DNA from: Pseudidiomarina homiensis | Lineage (GTDB): Bacteria > Pseudomonadota > Gammaproteobacteria > Enterobacterales > Alteromonadaceae | Direction of reading: 5' to 3' | Assembly: GCF_003987225.1 (NCBI RefSeq) | Contig: NZ_PIPX01000001.1 | Span: forward strand, 1,736,001-1,800,000 | Length of the DNA stretch: 64,000 nucleotides | In this document: positions 37,706 to 46,221 of the stretch, piece after piece | Position numbering within the stretch: position 1 is the first letter of the stretch | Layout of the letters: every line of letters begins with the position of its first letter | Position numbers and translations under genes: made by a program | Notes under the pieces: generated by a model | Databases searched by the model: none | Told to the model about the DNA's origin: nothing | The model's input: the letters and a program-made list of their open reading frames with translations, nothing else

Positions 37706-39802
37706 TTACTGCTCTTGTTGATACACGACGCGGAACGCCTCATGGGCCTGAATAACTTGCCACATCGCCGACATTAGCTTACTGGCCTCGATTCTACCTG
37801 AACGCTGTGTCAGCGCCATTAATTGCGCACGAACTTGACTGCCGCCTTGATGCTGCGTGTGCTCCACACGGCTCGCCAAAGCGGCTAAGACGCCACTAAG
37901 ATAGAGCCGTTTGTTATTGGCCTCAACCGAATTTTCCGTAATGGCGGCGTTACTTTCCAACTGCTGCCAAGCGAGACGCGTCAATCGAGGAAGCTCATCA
38001 TTCAGTAGCATGTAATCTACGAGACAGCGCGTTTGCTCCGCTGTGCACGCTGAATGAACAAGAAAAAACCGCTCAAACTGACTGCCTTTCGCTTTCCCGG
38101 CACTCACCTTCACGCCAAGTAACTGTAATGTTTCCTCGCTATCACGCTGCAAACTCACTGCGGCAATGCGTAATTTTACTTTGCGTTGCTCACCGCGGTA
38201 CGTCATCGTCCACTGATCAAGATCAATACCATTGCGAGCAATGACCTTAACACAAGAATTTTTCTCACCTTGACTCACCACATGGTGATTGCGACTTGGC
38301 TTTGCCAGCCACGCAACTTGTTCCTGCTCAAGAGCCATCAACTGCGTCACATTCGGCAAATAGTCAAACAAGTGCCCTTGGTTGGGTTGCAAAACCTCAG
38401 CGTCATCACATAAATGCTGGAGCACAGCATCCACTAACGGCAATCCCGCTGAGTCTAACGCAATATGAGGCGTAAGCTGCCCCCAACCTTGAAACGGACG
38501 CGGCGCCGACCACAAAGCCCACGCCGTAGCTTGCGGCAACTGGCGAGGAAGTTCTCCAATCGTCGAGGCATCGCCGATCCGCGCAGATACTTCAGCAAAG
38601 TCTGGCACGACAGCAGCAAGCCCTTCGACGCACTGGCGAATCACCTGCGCGTGACTCACTAAAGCATAACTGTCGGGCGACAGCCCAGAGGACAACTGAG
38701 CACCTTCTGACTCTGCGAACGCATGGGTTTCTGCGGTTACCGTGAGCGACGCTGCAACCAAGGCATTAAAATCAGGCGCCTGTATATCCTCTGGTACCTG
38801 CTGGCCGCCCGAAACAGCTTGCAAGCACAGTCCAAAATGCATCGCCGTATCCAGCGCCCCACCAAGACATGATGCCTCATCTGTTTTGGTCAATATACAA
38901 TCGCGCAACGGCAGCTCTAGTTGTTCTGCGATCGTTTGATAAACGCTGGCGACTTCGTGCAACGTCGCCTGTTGTGATGCCGCATTGAGGAGCAGTGCAA
39001 GACGCGGTTTACTACCTAACTCGGGCACCGAAAACGAGGCGATCCGCTGGGTCAATCGGTGATCACGTTGGCTCATACCCACCGTGTCCACCAGCACCAA
39101 ACGCTTGTTCTTAATTTTTTCGGCCAACACTTCTAAATCACTGTCATCGGTCATCGCAAACAACTCAACATTGAGTAACTCTGCGTAAGTTGCTAACTGC
39201 TGTTGTGCTCCAACACGATAACTATCTGTGGTCACCAAGAGTAAACTCTCGCTGCCCATTTGCATCACATAGTGCGCAGCAAGTTTCGCTGTGGTCGTGG
39301 TTTTCCCAACACCTGTAGGGCCGACTAACGCAATTACACCTTGATGTTGCAGTAAATCCCAATCCTGCTGCGGATGCTGTAACCGCGCTGCAAGTTGTTG
39401 CGTAAGCCACGCTTCGATGGCCTCACTACGGGTCTCTGAACGTGATAAGTGCTGCGGCATTAAGGTGATTAATTCACGCGCGAGTGCTTCTGAGTAACCG
39501 GACGAACGGAGCTTTAAATAGCTCCACTTGCGTTTATCTTCTGGAGGATTCTGATTCATTTGCTGTTGCAGCAAACTGCGCATTTCTTGCACATCATGCA
39601 ACAACTGACGGGTTATGTCCGATGCAGCTTCGGCGGGGGCTTCACCGACCACGTTATCAAGGTCTTCCTCGCGTAACGCGAAAACCTCGAACCCCTGCGC
39701 TGTTTTACGCGAGGTCACAATAATCGCGTCAGCGCCCATGGCTGCCCGCACAAGACGCATTGCTTCTTTATGACTCTGAGCCTCAAACCGCTTCAAGCTC
39801 AT
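37706..39802 (-). CDS. flhF: Flagellar GTPase FlhF with a long C-terminal extension
   Basis: FlhF is an SRP-type GTPase that recruits early flagellar parts to the membrane. It begins MSLKRFEAQSHKEAMRLVR, followed by a linker to about 90 and the NG GTPase: GPTGVGKT at 161-168, TTDSYRVGAQQQL, DTVGMSQRD at 239-247 (usually DTAGMSQRD) and TKTDE at 305-309. A normal FlhF would end near residue 355-400, but this protein continues to 698. The extra ~340 residues are soluble, with no motif I recognise. It overlaps flhA by four bases. Confidence 0.93.
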   Translation of the reverse strand: MSLKRFEAQSHKEAMRLVRAAMGADAIIVTSRKTAQGFEVFALREEDLDNVVGEAPAEAASDITRQLLHDVQEMRSLLQQQMNQNPPEDKRKWSYLKLRSSGYSEALARELITLMPQHLSRSETRSEAIEAWLTQQLAARLQHPQQDWDLLQHQGVIALVGPTGVGKTTTTAKLAAHYVMQMGSESLLLVTTDSYRVGAQQQLATYAELLNVELFAMTDDSDLEVLAEKIKNKRLVLVDTVGMSQRDHRLTQRIASFSVPELGSKPRLALLLNAASQQATLHEVASVYQTIAEQLELPLRDCILTKTDEASCLGGALDTAMHFGLCLQAVSGGQQVPEDIQAPDFNALVAASLTVTAETHAFAESEGAQLSSGLSPDSYALVSHAQVIRQCVEGLAAVVPDFAEVSARIGDASTIGELPRQLPQATAWALWSAPRPFQGWGQLTPHIALDSAGLPLVDAVLQHLCDDAEVLQPNQGHLFDYLPNVTQLMALEQEQVAWLAKPSRNHHVVSQGEKNSCVKVIARNGIDLDQWTMTYRGEQRKVKLRIAAVSLQRDSEETLQLLGVKVSAGKAKGSQFERFFLVHSACTAEQTRCLVDYMLLNDELPRLTRLAWQQLESNAAITENSVEANNKRLYLSGVLAALASRVEHTQHQGGSQVRAQLMALTQRSGRIEASKLMSAMWQVIQAHEAFRVVYQQEQ

Positions 39803-41886
39803 TGACGCTCTCCAATTATTTGTACCACTTTGATGCCTCGATCATGCGGAATTTCCGCTTGAGAAACAACAACAATATCGCTCACTTGGCGTCTCAAGAA
39901 ATGCGCCATCAACTCACGTAATGCATGGGGTACCACCAGAACTGGTGGTTGTCCCATAGCCTGTGCGCGTTGTATTGCCTGTTGTGCCTGTTGCTGCAAT
40001 GTCGCGGCAAGCCCCGGCTCGAGTGCACTATTTTGCTGCAATGCCTGCATGAGCATTTGCTCAAGGTTCGCATCTAGTCCAATCACTTCAAGTTCAGCCG
40101 CACCACCGAACCATTTTTGGGTAATCATGCGGCCTAACGCGATACGTACTTCCGCCGTGAGTTGCTGGACATCGAGCTGTTGCCCTTCAAATTCCGCCAA
40201 CTTATCAAAAATCGTGCGTAAATCACGAATCGAAACATCTTCGTCAAGCAAACGCTGAAGTACCCGTTGTAAGTTGGTCACGGTCACGCACTTCGGAATG
40301 ACATCATCGACCAAGGTTTTATTTTCTTCGCCAAGCTTATCAACCAGTTTTTGAACTTCTTCGCGACCAAGCAGTTCTGCCGAATGAACTTGTAGCAAAT
40401 GATTAAGGTGAGTCGCCACCACAGTGCTTGAATCGACAACTGTATAACCGTAGATTTGTGCGTGCTCTCGTTGCTCACTTTCAATCCACAAGGCAGGCAA
40501 GCCAAAGGCTGGATCCGTGGTTTCGATGCCTTCAATTTCAGTGGTGACTTGTCCAGGATTAATCGCCAACCACATTTCTGGATAAATTTCGGCACGCCCT
40601 ACTTCACTGCCTTTGAGCGTGATGACATAAACATTTGGCTTGAGTTCGAGGTTGTCTCGGATGTGAACTACGGGTGGTAAAAAGCCAACTTCTTGTGCGA
40701 ATTTTTTTCGCACGCTCTTGATACGGGCCAACAGTTCACCCTGCTGATTATCGTCAACCAATGGTATCAAGCGATGACCAACCTCCATACCCAAAGTGTC
40801 GACCAAGTTGACGTCTTGCCAACTTGCTTCGGGTGCGCTGTAAGCAGCAGGCGGTTCGGCCGATATATTGTCTGCTGCGGCCTGCACGCGGTGTTGTTCT
40901 TGTTTGCGATAGAGAAACCAAGCAAAGCCACCTAACATCGCAGTAAACAACAAGAAAATAAAATTCGGCATGCCCGGCACTAAGCCTAACAAGCCAATTA
41001 CTCCAGCCGCCAACATGAGAACTTTTGGATTAACAAAAAGTTGTTTGATCAATTGTTGACCGACATCTTGCTCGGTATTTACCCGAGATACTGTTACACC
41101 GGCAGCAGTTGAAATAATGAGCGCTGGGATTTGTGCCACAAGACCATCGCCAATCGTCAACAGCACGTAGGTGTGTGCCGCGTCGCCCATCGACATATTA
41201 TGCTGCATGACGCCAATCAACAGGCCGCCAATAATATTGACGACCATGATCACCATACCCGCCACGGCGTCGCCGCGCACAAACTTGCTCGCACCGTCCA
41301 TGGAGCCATAAAATTCGGCTTCCTGAGCGACTTCTTGTCGACGGCTACGGGCTTCTTCTTCGCCGATCAGCCCAGCGTTAAGATCCGCATCAATCGCCAT
41401 CTGTTTGCCGGGCATGGCGTCAAGGGTAAACCGTGCACCTACTTCAGCGATACGTCCGGCGCCTTTGGTGATGACCATAAAGTTAATAATCACCAGGATC
41501 AAAAACACCACTAAGCCGACCGCGAAATTACCACCCACGAGGAATTGCCCAAACGCCTCTATCACCTTACCAGCCGCATCACCACCTTGGTGCCCTTCCA
41601 TCAACACCACTCGAGTACTCGCAACGTTAAGCGACAAACGCAACAAGGTTGAGAACAATAGCACCGCAGGAAACGCGGCAAATTCCAAAGGTTTTTCCGA
41701 AAACATGCTCACCAATAAGACCATCAGTGAGAGCGCGATATTGAAGGTGAACAAAAAGTCCAACAAGAAGGGCGGCAACGGTAATACCATCATCGCCAAA
41801 ATCATCAAGATAAGGACCGGGCCGACCAGCACTTGCAGTCGGTCATAACGAAGGCCGCGCATAACTTCTCTAAACGCTACACTCAT
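39799..41886 (-). CDS. flhA: Flagellar export apparatus protein FlhA
   Basis: FlhA is the ion-driven export gate subunit. The 695-residue protein has an N-terminal membrane half of eight helices (about 1-330). The FHIPEP-family signature region is visible as AGRIAEVGARFTLDAMPGKQ, then MAIDADLNAGLIGEEEARSR over two stretches. The C-terminal cytosolic half (about 350-695) forms the substrate-docking ring. Four-base overlaps with flhB and flhF show a tight operon. Confidence 0.98.
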   Translation of the reverse strand: MSVAFREVMRGLRYDRLQVLVGPVLILMILAMMVLPLPPFLLDFLFTFNIALSLMVLLVSMFSEKPLEFAAFPAVLLFSTLLRLSLNVASTRVVLMEGHQGGDAAGKVIEAFGQFLVGGNFAVGLVVFLILVIINFMVITKGAGRIAEVGARFTLDAMPGKQMAIDADLNAGLIGEEEARSRRQEVAQEAEFYGSMDGASKFVRGDAVAGMVIMVVNIIGGLLIGVMQHNMSMGDAAHTYVLLTIGDGLVAQIPALIISTAAGVTVSRVNTEQDVGQQLIKQLFVNPKVLMLAAGVIGLLGLVPGMPNFIFLLFTAMLGGFAWFLYRKQEQHRVQAAADNISAEPPAAYSAPEASWQDVNLVDTLGMEVGHRLIPLVDDNQQGELLARIKSVRKKFAQEVGFLPPVVHIRDNLELKPNVYVITLKGSEVGRAEIYPEMWLAINPGQVTTEIEGIETTDPAFGLPALWIESEQREHAQIYGYTVVDSSTVVATHLNHLLQVHSAELLGREEVQKLVDKLGEENKTLVDDVIPKCVTVTNLQRVLQRLLDEDVSIRDLRTIFDKLAEFEGQQLDVQQLTAEVRIALGRMITQKWFGGAAELEVIGLDANLEQMLMQALQQNSALEPGLAATLQQQAQQAIQRAQAMGQPPVLVVPHALRELMAHFLRRQVSDIVVVSQAEIPHDRGIKVVQIIGERQ

Positions 41887-43025
41887 TGTGCCGGTACCTC
41901 ATAATCTTCAGGAATCGAAATCGCTAAGGGTTCAGGTGGTGTCGCCGCCTGACCTACTTGCGCTTTTTTCACTTGAAACGCCCACGCCAATACCTCTGCT
42001 ACCGCACTATATAAGGCCACAGGGACCTCGCGACCGATATCAACATGCTTGGTCAGCGAGCGTGCCAACGGCGGCATCTCTAGCTGAGGAATGCGATGTT
42101 CATTGGCTAATTCACGAATACGCTGGGCCACTAAGTCAGTACCCTTAGCAACGACACGCGGAGCGCCCATGGTTGCTTCGTCATATTTAAGTGCCACAGC
42201 GAAATGGGTCGGGTTGGTAACAATAACATCTGCTTTTGGTACTTCGCTCATCATGCGCTGGCGTGCCATGGCTTGTTGCTGTTGGCGAATTTTGGCCTTG
42301 ATATGCGGGTCACCATCGGTTTCTTTATTCTCGCGCTTCACTTCTTCTTTGGTCATGCGTAACTTCTTGGTGTGACTCATGAGCTGATACGGCACATCAA
42401 AGAGGGCGACAACAATCAGCGTCAAGACCATATACAAACATGCCGTGGCCGCGAGCTCTAATGCTGATACCAGTGCTTGCTTGACCGGTAGGCGCAACAG
42501 TTCCATGAAACTAAAGCGCTCAACCCACAAAAATAACGCCAGTACACCACCAACCAACACTGTTTTCGCAATCGCTTTGCCTAATTCTGCCAGTGCCTGT
42601 CCGGAAAAAATCCGCTTAACCCCTTTTATCGGGTTGAGCTTGCTAAACTTCGGTTGCAACGCCTTCGCTGAGGCAACCCAACCGCCTAGAAGCGCTGGAG
42701 CGACAGCGGCGAGAACCAGCATCACTGCAAACAAAGGTAGAACCGCCCAAAGCGCCTGCTCGCCGAGCCGCAATACGCTCTGGAGCATGGGGCCAGGCTC
42801 CGTCACTTGCTGCCGATCAAACAAGAACGATTGTTCCATGACCACGCCCAAGTGATTAAAAAGCGGCGAACTCATGCTCCACAGCAGCAAAACGCCACCG
42901 AACAAGATCACAAAAGTGGTCAGCTCGCGCGAGCGAGCGACCTGACCTTCATCACGCGATTTTTGTAATCTTCGCGCGGAGGGTTCTTCTGTTTTTTCTT
43001 GGTCGTTAGATTCTTCTTGTGCCAT
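41883..43025 (-). CDS. flhB: Flagellar export switch protein FlhB
   Basis: FlhB switches export from rod/hook to filament substrates. The 380-residue protein has a charged N-terminus (EKTEEPSARRLQKSRDEGQV), four membrane helices (about 30-210) and the autocleavage motif NPTH in VTNPTHFAVAL near residue 267. The C-terminal export domain follows to 380. It is the first gene of the flhBAF-flhG-like-fliA block, after the motAB terminator. A partial second copy of its C-terminal domain (flhX) is at 45952. Confidence 0.98.
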   Translation of the reverse strand: MAQEESNDQEKTEEPSARRLQKSRDEGQVARSRELTTFVILFGGVLLLWSMSSPLFNHLGVVMEQSFLFDRQQVTEPGPMLQSVLRLGEQALWAVLPLFAVMLVLAAVAPALLGGWVASAKALQPKFSKLNPIKGVKRIFSGQALAELGKAIAKTVLVGGVLALFLWVERFSFMELLRLPVKQALVSALELAATACLYMVLTLIVVALFDVPYQLMSHTKKLRMTKEEVKRENKETDGDPHIKAKIRQQQQAMARQRMMSEVPKADVIVTNPTHFAVALKYDEATMGAPRVVAKGTDLVAQRIRELANEHRIPQLEMPPLARSLTKHVDIGREVPVALYSAVAEVLAWAFQVKKAQVGQAATPPEPLAISIPEDYEVPAQ

Positions 43026-43062
43026 GCAAGCATTATGGCGACTAAGAAGCGAATTGAAGAGC

Positions 43063-43088
43063 TAAAAAAGCGGGAAAAATCCCGCTTA
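43063..43088 (-). terminator. Terminator of motAB
   Basis: On the minus strand AAGCGGGA pairs with TCCCGCTT around a short T-rich loop, followed by TTTT. It lies eight bases past the motB stop and before flhB, so flhBAF probably has a promoter of its own or relies on readthrough. Confidence 0.75.
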
Positions 43089-43095
43089 TTTCAGT

Positions 43096-43995
43096 TTATG
43101 GCGCAGCACTATTACGCAGTTCACCTTTGCTTATTGCCGCCTCGGCAGTTTGATCCTGAGGGAAAAATCCTTGGCGACGAATAAAGTCGGCAGATTCTGG
43201 TGTGTGGATCACAATGGTAATGCGTCGATTACGCGGGTCATCGGCGCTCGTACCATCCAGCGGAATCCTGTCTGCCGCCCCCATGACCAGGAGTAGTTGC
43301 TCAGACTTAAAGCCACCTTCAAGTAGGGCCTTGCGCGAAGCATTGGCCCGATCAGCAGATAACTCCCAGTTGCTATAACCTTGCTCACCGCCAGCGTAAG
43401 GAAGCGAATCGGTGTGGCCACTAATGGTGATTTCATTTGGTATTTCATTAAGTAGCGGAGCCATGGTGCGTAACAGCCGCTCCATGTAAGGCGCGATTTT
43501 ATCACTTCCCAACTCAAACATCGGACGGGCTTCAGTATCGAGCATCATGATACGCAACCCTTCACGAGTGATATCAAAGCGCAACTGCGCCTTCAACGCG
43601 CGCAATACCGGATCAGCTTCGATTGCCGCTTCGACTTTTCGCTGAATTTCATTAAAGTGCCGACGGATATCGGCGGGACGAGTTTCACGGCGCAGGTCAA
43701 TGCGTGCTTCCTCACCCTTCATGTGCGTTGGATCATCACCACCACCCTTTATAGCACTGGTACTAGCGGAGGCTTTGTCGCCCCCGGCCATTGCAACAAC
43801 CAGCGGCGTTCGAAAGTATTCCGAGATACTTTGCCGTTCCTCTTCGCTCGACATCGACAAAATCCACATGACCAAAAACAACGCCATCAAAGCCGTCATG
43901 AAGTCGGCCAACGCGATTTTCCAACTGCCGCCATGATGCTTGTGTTTCTTCGCCTTTCGGCGACGAATGATGATGGGTTGTTTTTCATCAGCCAT
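43096..43995 (-). CDS. motB: Flagellar motor stator protein MotB
   Basis: MotB anchors the proton-driven stator to peptidoglycan. The 299-residue protein has a basic N-terminus and a single membrane helix (about 29-50) with the proton-binding Asp at residue 31 (LADFMTALMALFLVMW). A linker and plug follow, then an OmpA-like domain (about 180-290) with ISGHTDSLPYAGG and NWELSADRANASRKAL. Its start ATG overlaps the motA stop by one base. Confidence 0.98.
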   Translation of the reverse strand: MADEKQPIIIRRRKAKKHKHHGGSWKIALADFMTALMALFLVMWILSMSSEEERQSISEYFRTPLVVAMAGGDKASASTSAIKGGGDDPTHMKGEEARIDLRRETRPADIRRHFNEIQRKVEAAIEADPVLRALKAQLRFDITREGLRIMMLDTEARPMFELGSDKIAPYMERLLRTMAPLLNEIPNEITISGHTDSLPYAGGEQGYSNWELSADRANASRKALLEGGFKSEQLLLVMGAADRIPLDGTSADDPRNRRITIVIHTPESADFIRRQGFFPQDQTAEAAISKGELRNSAAP

Positions 43996-44861
43996 TAGGC
44001 AGACTCCGTTGCATTGCCTCGAACGTGGTCTTCCAATTCAGTAAAGCTTGGGCGTTCTTCTACATGCAAAGCTTTTCGACCAAATTCAATCGCTAACTGA
44101 GGTGCATAACCGTGCATGCTTGCTAGCAACGTGACGCGGATAACTTGTAAGGTTTTGATGACTTCTGCAACTTGCCGCTCAATCCGACTCGCTAGTGGAT
44201 TAATAAATCCATAACCCAGCAAAATACCTAAGAATGTACCCACCAAGGCGTGTGCAATCATCGTCCCCATAACATCGGGCGGAACATCGGCAGTACTAAG
44301 GGCGCGTACCACGCCGAGTACTGCTGCGACGATACCAAAGGCAGGCATGGCATCACCTACTTTGGTTAGCGCATCGGACGGAATTTCGCCCTCTTGCTCC
44401 ATGGTTTCAATCTCATGCAGCATCAATTCGTCTAACTCATGAGGATTCATATTACCGCTGATCATTAAGCGCAAATAATCGGTGATAAAATTAACCAACA
44501 TTGGATCTTCCAAAATATCCGGATGCTCGCCAAAAATTGCACTTTCTTGCGGATTTTCAACATCTTGCTCTGCCGCCAACATGCCATCACGACGCATTTT
44601 GTTGAGTAATTTGTAAATGACTGAAAGCAACGACAAGTAGGTTTCGTTGTTATAACGAGTTGAGGCCTTGAGTTTTTTTGAAGCATTTAAGGTTGCGCGA
44701 ATCGCCTTGCCATTATTGGCCGCAATAAAGGCGCCCACTGCCGCGCCGCCGATAATAACGAATTCGAGCGGTTGAAAAAGCGGGCCTAGTGCACCACCGG
44801 CAAGGGCAAAGCCGCCGAATACACAGGCAATAACAATGAAGAAACCTAATGGAATGAGCAC
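43995..44861 (-). CDS. motA: Flagellar motor stator protein MotA
   Basis: MotA surrounds MotB and couples proton flow to rotation. The 288-residue protein has four membrane helices: two near the N-terminus (about 1-50) and two at about 165-230, with GDAMPAFGIVAAVLGVVRAL between cytoplasmic loop and helix 3. It starts 57 bases after flhC, with its own FliA promoter overlapping the flhC end. Confidence 0.98.
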   Translation of the reverse strand: MLIPLGFFIVIACVFGGFALAGGALGPLFQPLEFVIIGGAAVGAFIAANNGKAIRATLNASKKLKASTRYNNETYLSLLSVIYKLLNKMRRDGMLAAEQDVENPQESAIFGEHPDILEDPMLVNFITDYLRLMISGNMNPHELDELMLHEIETMEQEGEIPSDALTKVGDAMPAFGIVAAVLGVVRALSTADVPPDVMGTMIAHALVGTFLGILLGYGFINPLASRIERQVAEVIKTLQVIRVTLLASMHGYAPQLAIEFGRKALHVEERPSFTELEDHVRGNATESA

Positions 44862-44894
44862 GACCGAATCCTTCTAGTATCTTATTTACTAAAC

Positions 44895-44921
44895 TTATCG
44901 GCCTTAGGCGCTGGAACTTAA
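44895..44921 (-). promoter_or_regulatory. FliA (sigma-28) promoter of motAB
   Basis: On the minus strand TTAAGTTC (44921-44914), an 11-base spacer and a perfect GCCGATAA (44902-44895). Consensus is TAAAGTTT, 11 bases, GCCGATAA. It overlaps the last codon of flhC. Confidence 0.85.
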
Positions 44922-45463
44922 ATTTGTTTTACCGATTTTGTGCGGTTTTTCTTAAGAGGCTTACCAGCTCTTGATGGCGGTTGGCAGACGCCACAAACAT
45001 AGTCGTCATCCGGTGTATGCGCATGATTAACAAAATTTAATTGGCACTGATTACACTTAGACAACTGGAACATGCCATTCTCGAAAAAGCGCACCAAAGT
45101 CCACGCTCGTGTCAATGCCAGCACCTCTTCGTCATCTTGTAGACGCATATGCTCTTGATACAAGCGATAGGCCTTGATAAACGCTTGCATACGTTCAAGA
45201 TCTTGCCCTTCACGCAGGCGTGAGTAGATCGTATAAAAGAACGAAGCATGAATGTTGGGCTGCCAAGTCATGAACCAATCTGTGGAAAACGGCAGCATTC
45301 CTTTCGGCGGCGACTTGCCTGAAACTTCTTTATACAAGCGAACTAAACGACCGCGATTTAGGCCAACCTCGGACTCGAGTACCTGCAGCCGCGCACCGAG
45401 CTCAATGAGCTCGATCGCCAGTTGAACTTGGCTGAGTTCTTCGAGTAGTTTGCGAGTCGCCAT
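44918..45463 (-). CDS. flhC: Flagellar master regulator FlhC
   Basis: FlhC with FlhD forms the FlhD4C2 activator of class II flagellar promoters. The 181-residue protein has the four zinc-ligand Cys at 137, 140, 157 and 160 (CNQC and CGVC), the same positions as in E. coli FlhC. It has the helix-rich DNA-binding part (GRLVRLYKEVSGKSPPKGM, LPFSTDWF). It starts ten bases after flhD. FlhDC as master regulator is usual in enterics, betaproteobacteria and halomonads, not in most Alteromonadales. Confidence 0.97.
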   Translation of the reverse strand: MATRKLLEELSQVQLAIELIELGARLQVLESEVGLNRGRLVRLYKEVSGKSPPKGMLPFSTDWFMTWQPNIHASFFYTIYSRLREGQDLERMQAFIKAYRLYQEHMRLQDDEEVLALTRAWTLVRFFENGMFQLSKCNQCQLNFVNHAHTPDDDYVCGVCQPPSRAGKPLKKNRTKSVKQI

Positions 45464-45473
45464 CGTTGTAACC

Positions 45474-45779
45474 TTACGCGCTAGCGGACGCCATCAGCAT
45501 CGCTAAATGGGTTTCGCGCATGCTTGGTGCACGCGAGTTTGAGAGAATCTCTTTCAATGTATTCGTTGCATCAACACAAGGGCGTAACCAACTTTGCGGC
45601 TGGCGTGCCAATAAAGTAAGGTCTTTCACCGACATTTCAGCAATCAAGTCCGCAAGATCTTCGTCGATCTTTAATCTAAAAATCGCCGCATCGCGATCTT
45701 CAGTGACAAGTTTTTGCACCAACAACAAGTAGTTCAAGTTCAACTCTTGTAGCTCTGCTAAAACTTTTGATTGCGTCAT
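45474..45779 (-). CDS. flhD: Flagellar master regulator FlhD
   Basis: FlhD is the partner of FlhC. The 101-residue helical protein begins MTQSKVLAELQELNLNYLLL, followed by RDAAIFRLKIDEDLADLI and WLRPCVDATNTLKEIL with a Cys at the position of the E. coli disulfide. I start at ATG 45777-45779 because AGAGGA is eight bases upstream. An upstream TTG would add seven residues and destroy that ribosome site. A strong dyad lies about 28 bases upstream. Confidence 0.95.
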   Translation of the reverse strand: MTQSKVLAELQELNLNYLLLVQKLVTEDRDAAIFRLKIDEDLADLIAEMSVKDLTLLARQPQSWLRPCVDATNTLKEILSNSRAPSMRETHLAMLMASASA

Positions 45780-45806
45780 AATGTCATTCCTCTTTAGCAA
45801 ACTTGC

Positions 45807-45831
45807 GATCGCGAGAACACGTTCTGCGATC
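45807..45831. promoter_or_regulatory. 25-base inverted repeat in the flhDC leader
   Basis: GATCGC (45807-45812) and AGAAC (45814-45818) are complementary to GTTCT (45821-45825) and GCGATC (45826-45831), around an AC centre with one unpaired G. It lies 28-52 bases upstream of the flhD start, either as an operator or as a leader RNA hairpin. FlhDC operons are typically controlled at both levels. Confidence 0.5.
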
Positions 45832-45951
45832 TTTTCACGATCTTTGTAAAACTTTTACATTAGAAAGATGCAAAGCGCAAGGACTTTTTCAGCGACTTGG
45901 ACTAGAGAAATGTTAACTTTGTGTATAAAAAGCAGACAGACGAGGAAAGTA

Positions 45952-46221
45952 TCAACGAGTTATTTCAATAGATCGGACCCAAACCAACAATTCTGCAACA
46001 ACTTCCCAAAGCGTTTGCGGTACATAATCGTTAAGTTCAATTTGCGATAAAAGGTTCACCAATTCGGGTGAATCGTGCACAAAGATACCATGCTCTTGGG
46101 CACGACGGATGATCTCTTCAGCGATCAAACCGTCGCCCTTAGCGACAACCTTCGGCGCCGGTTCAAAAGCTTGATACCGCAAAGCGATCGCTTTTTTGTC
46201 GTTGCCTTTAGGTTCGCTCAT
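45952..46221 (-). CDS. flhX: FlhX: stand-alone FlhB C-terminal domain
   Basis: The 89-residue protein matches only the cytosolic export domain of FlhB: AIALRY, PKVVAKGDGLIAEEIIRRA, HDSPELVNLLSQIELNDYVP and LWEVVAELLVWV. It has no membrane part, and the NPTH cleavage motif is absent because the homology starts just after it. Such FlhX proteins (also EscU/YscU/HrcU-like) can partly replace the FlhB fragment in some bacteria. It follows the FliK-like gene with a 14-base overlap. Confidence 0.9.
   Translation of the reverse strand: MSEPKGNDKKAIALRYQAFEPAPKVVAKGDGLIAEEIIRRAQEHGIFVHDSPELVNLLSQIELNDYVPQTLWEVVAELLVWVRSIEITR

Noticed and set aside
39222-39410. Small frames within flhF suggesting a frameshift or fused gene
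   Set aside because: FlhF reads through in one frame over 698 codons with the same codon character; the small frames are shadows.
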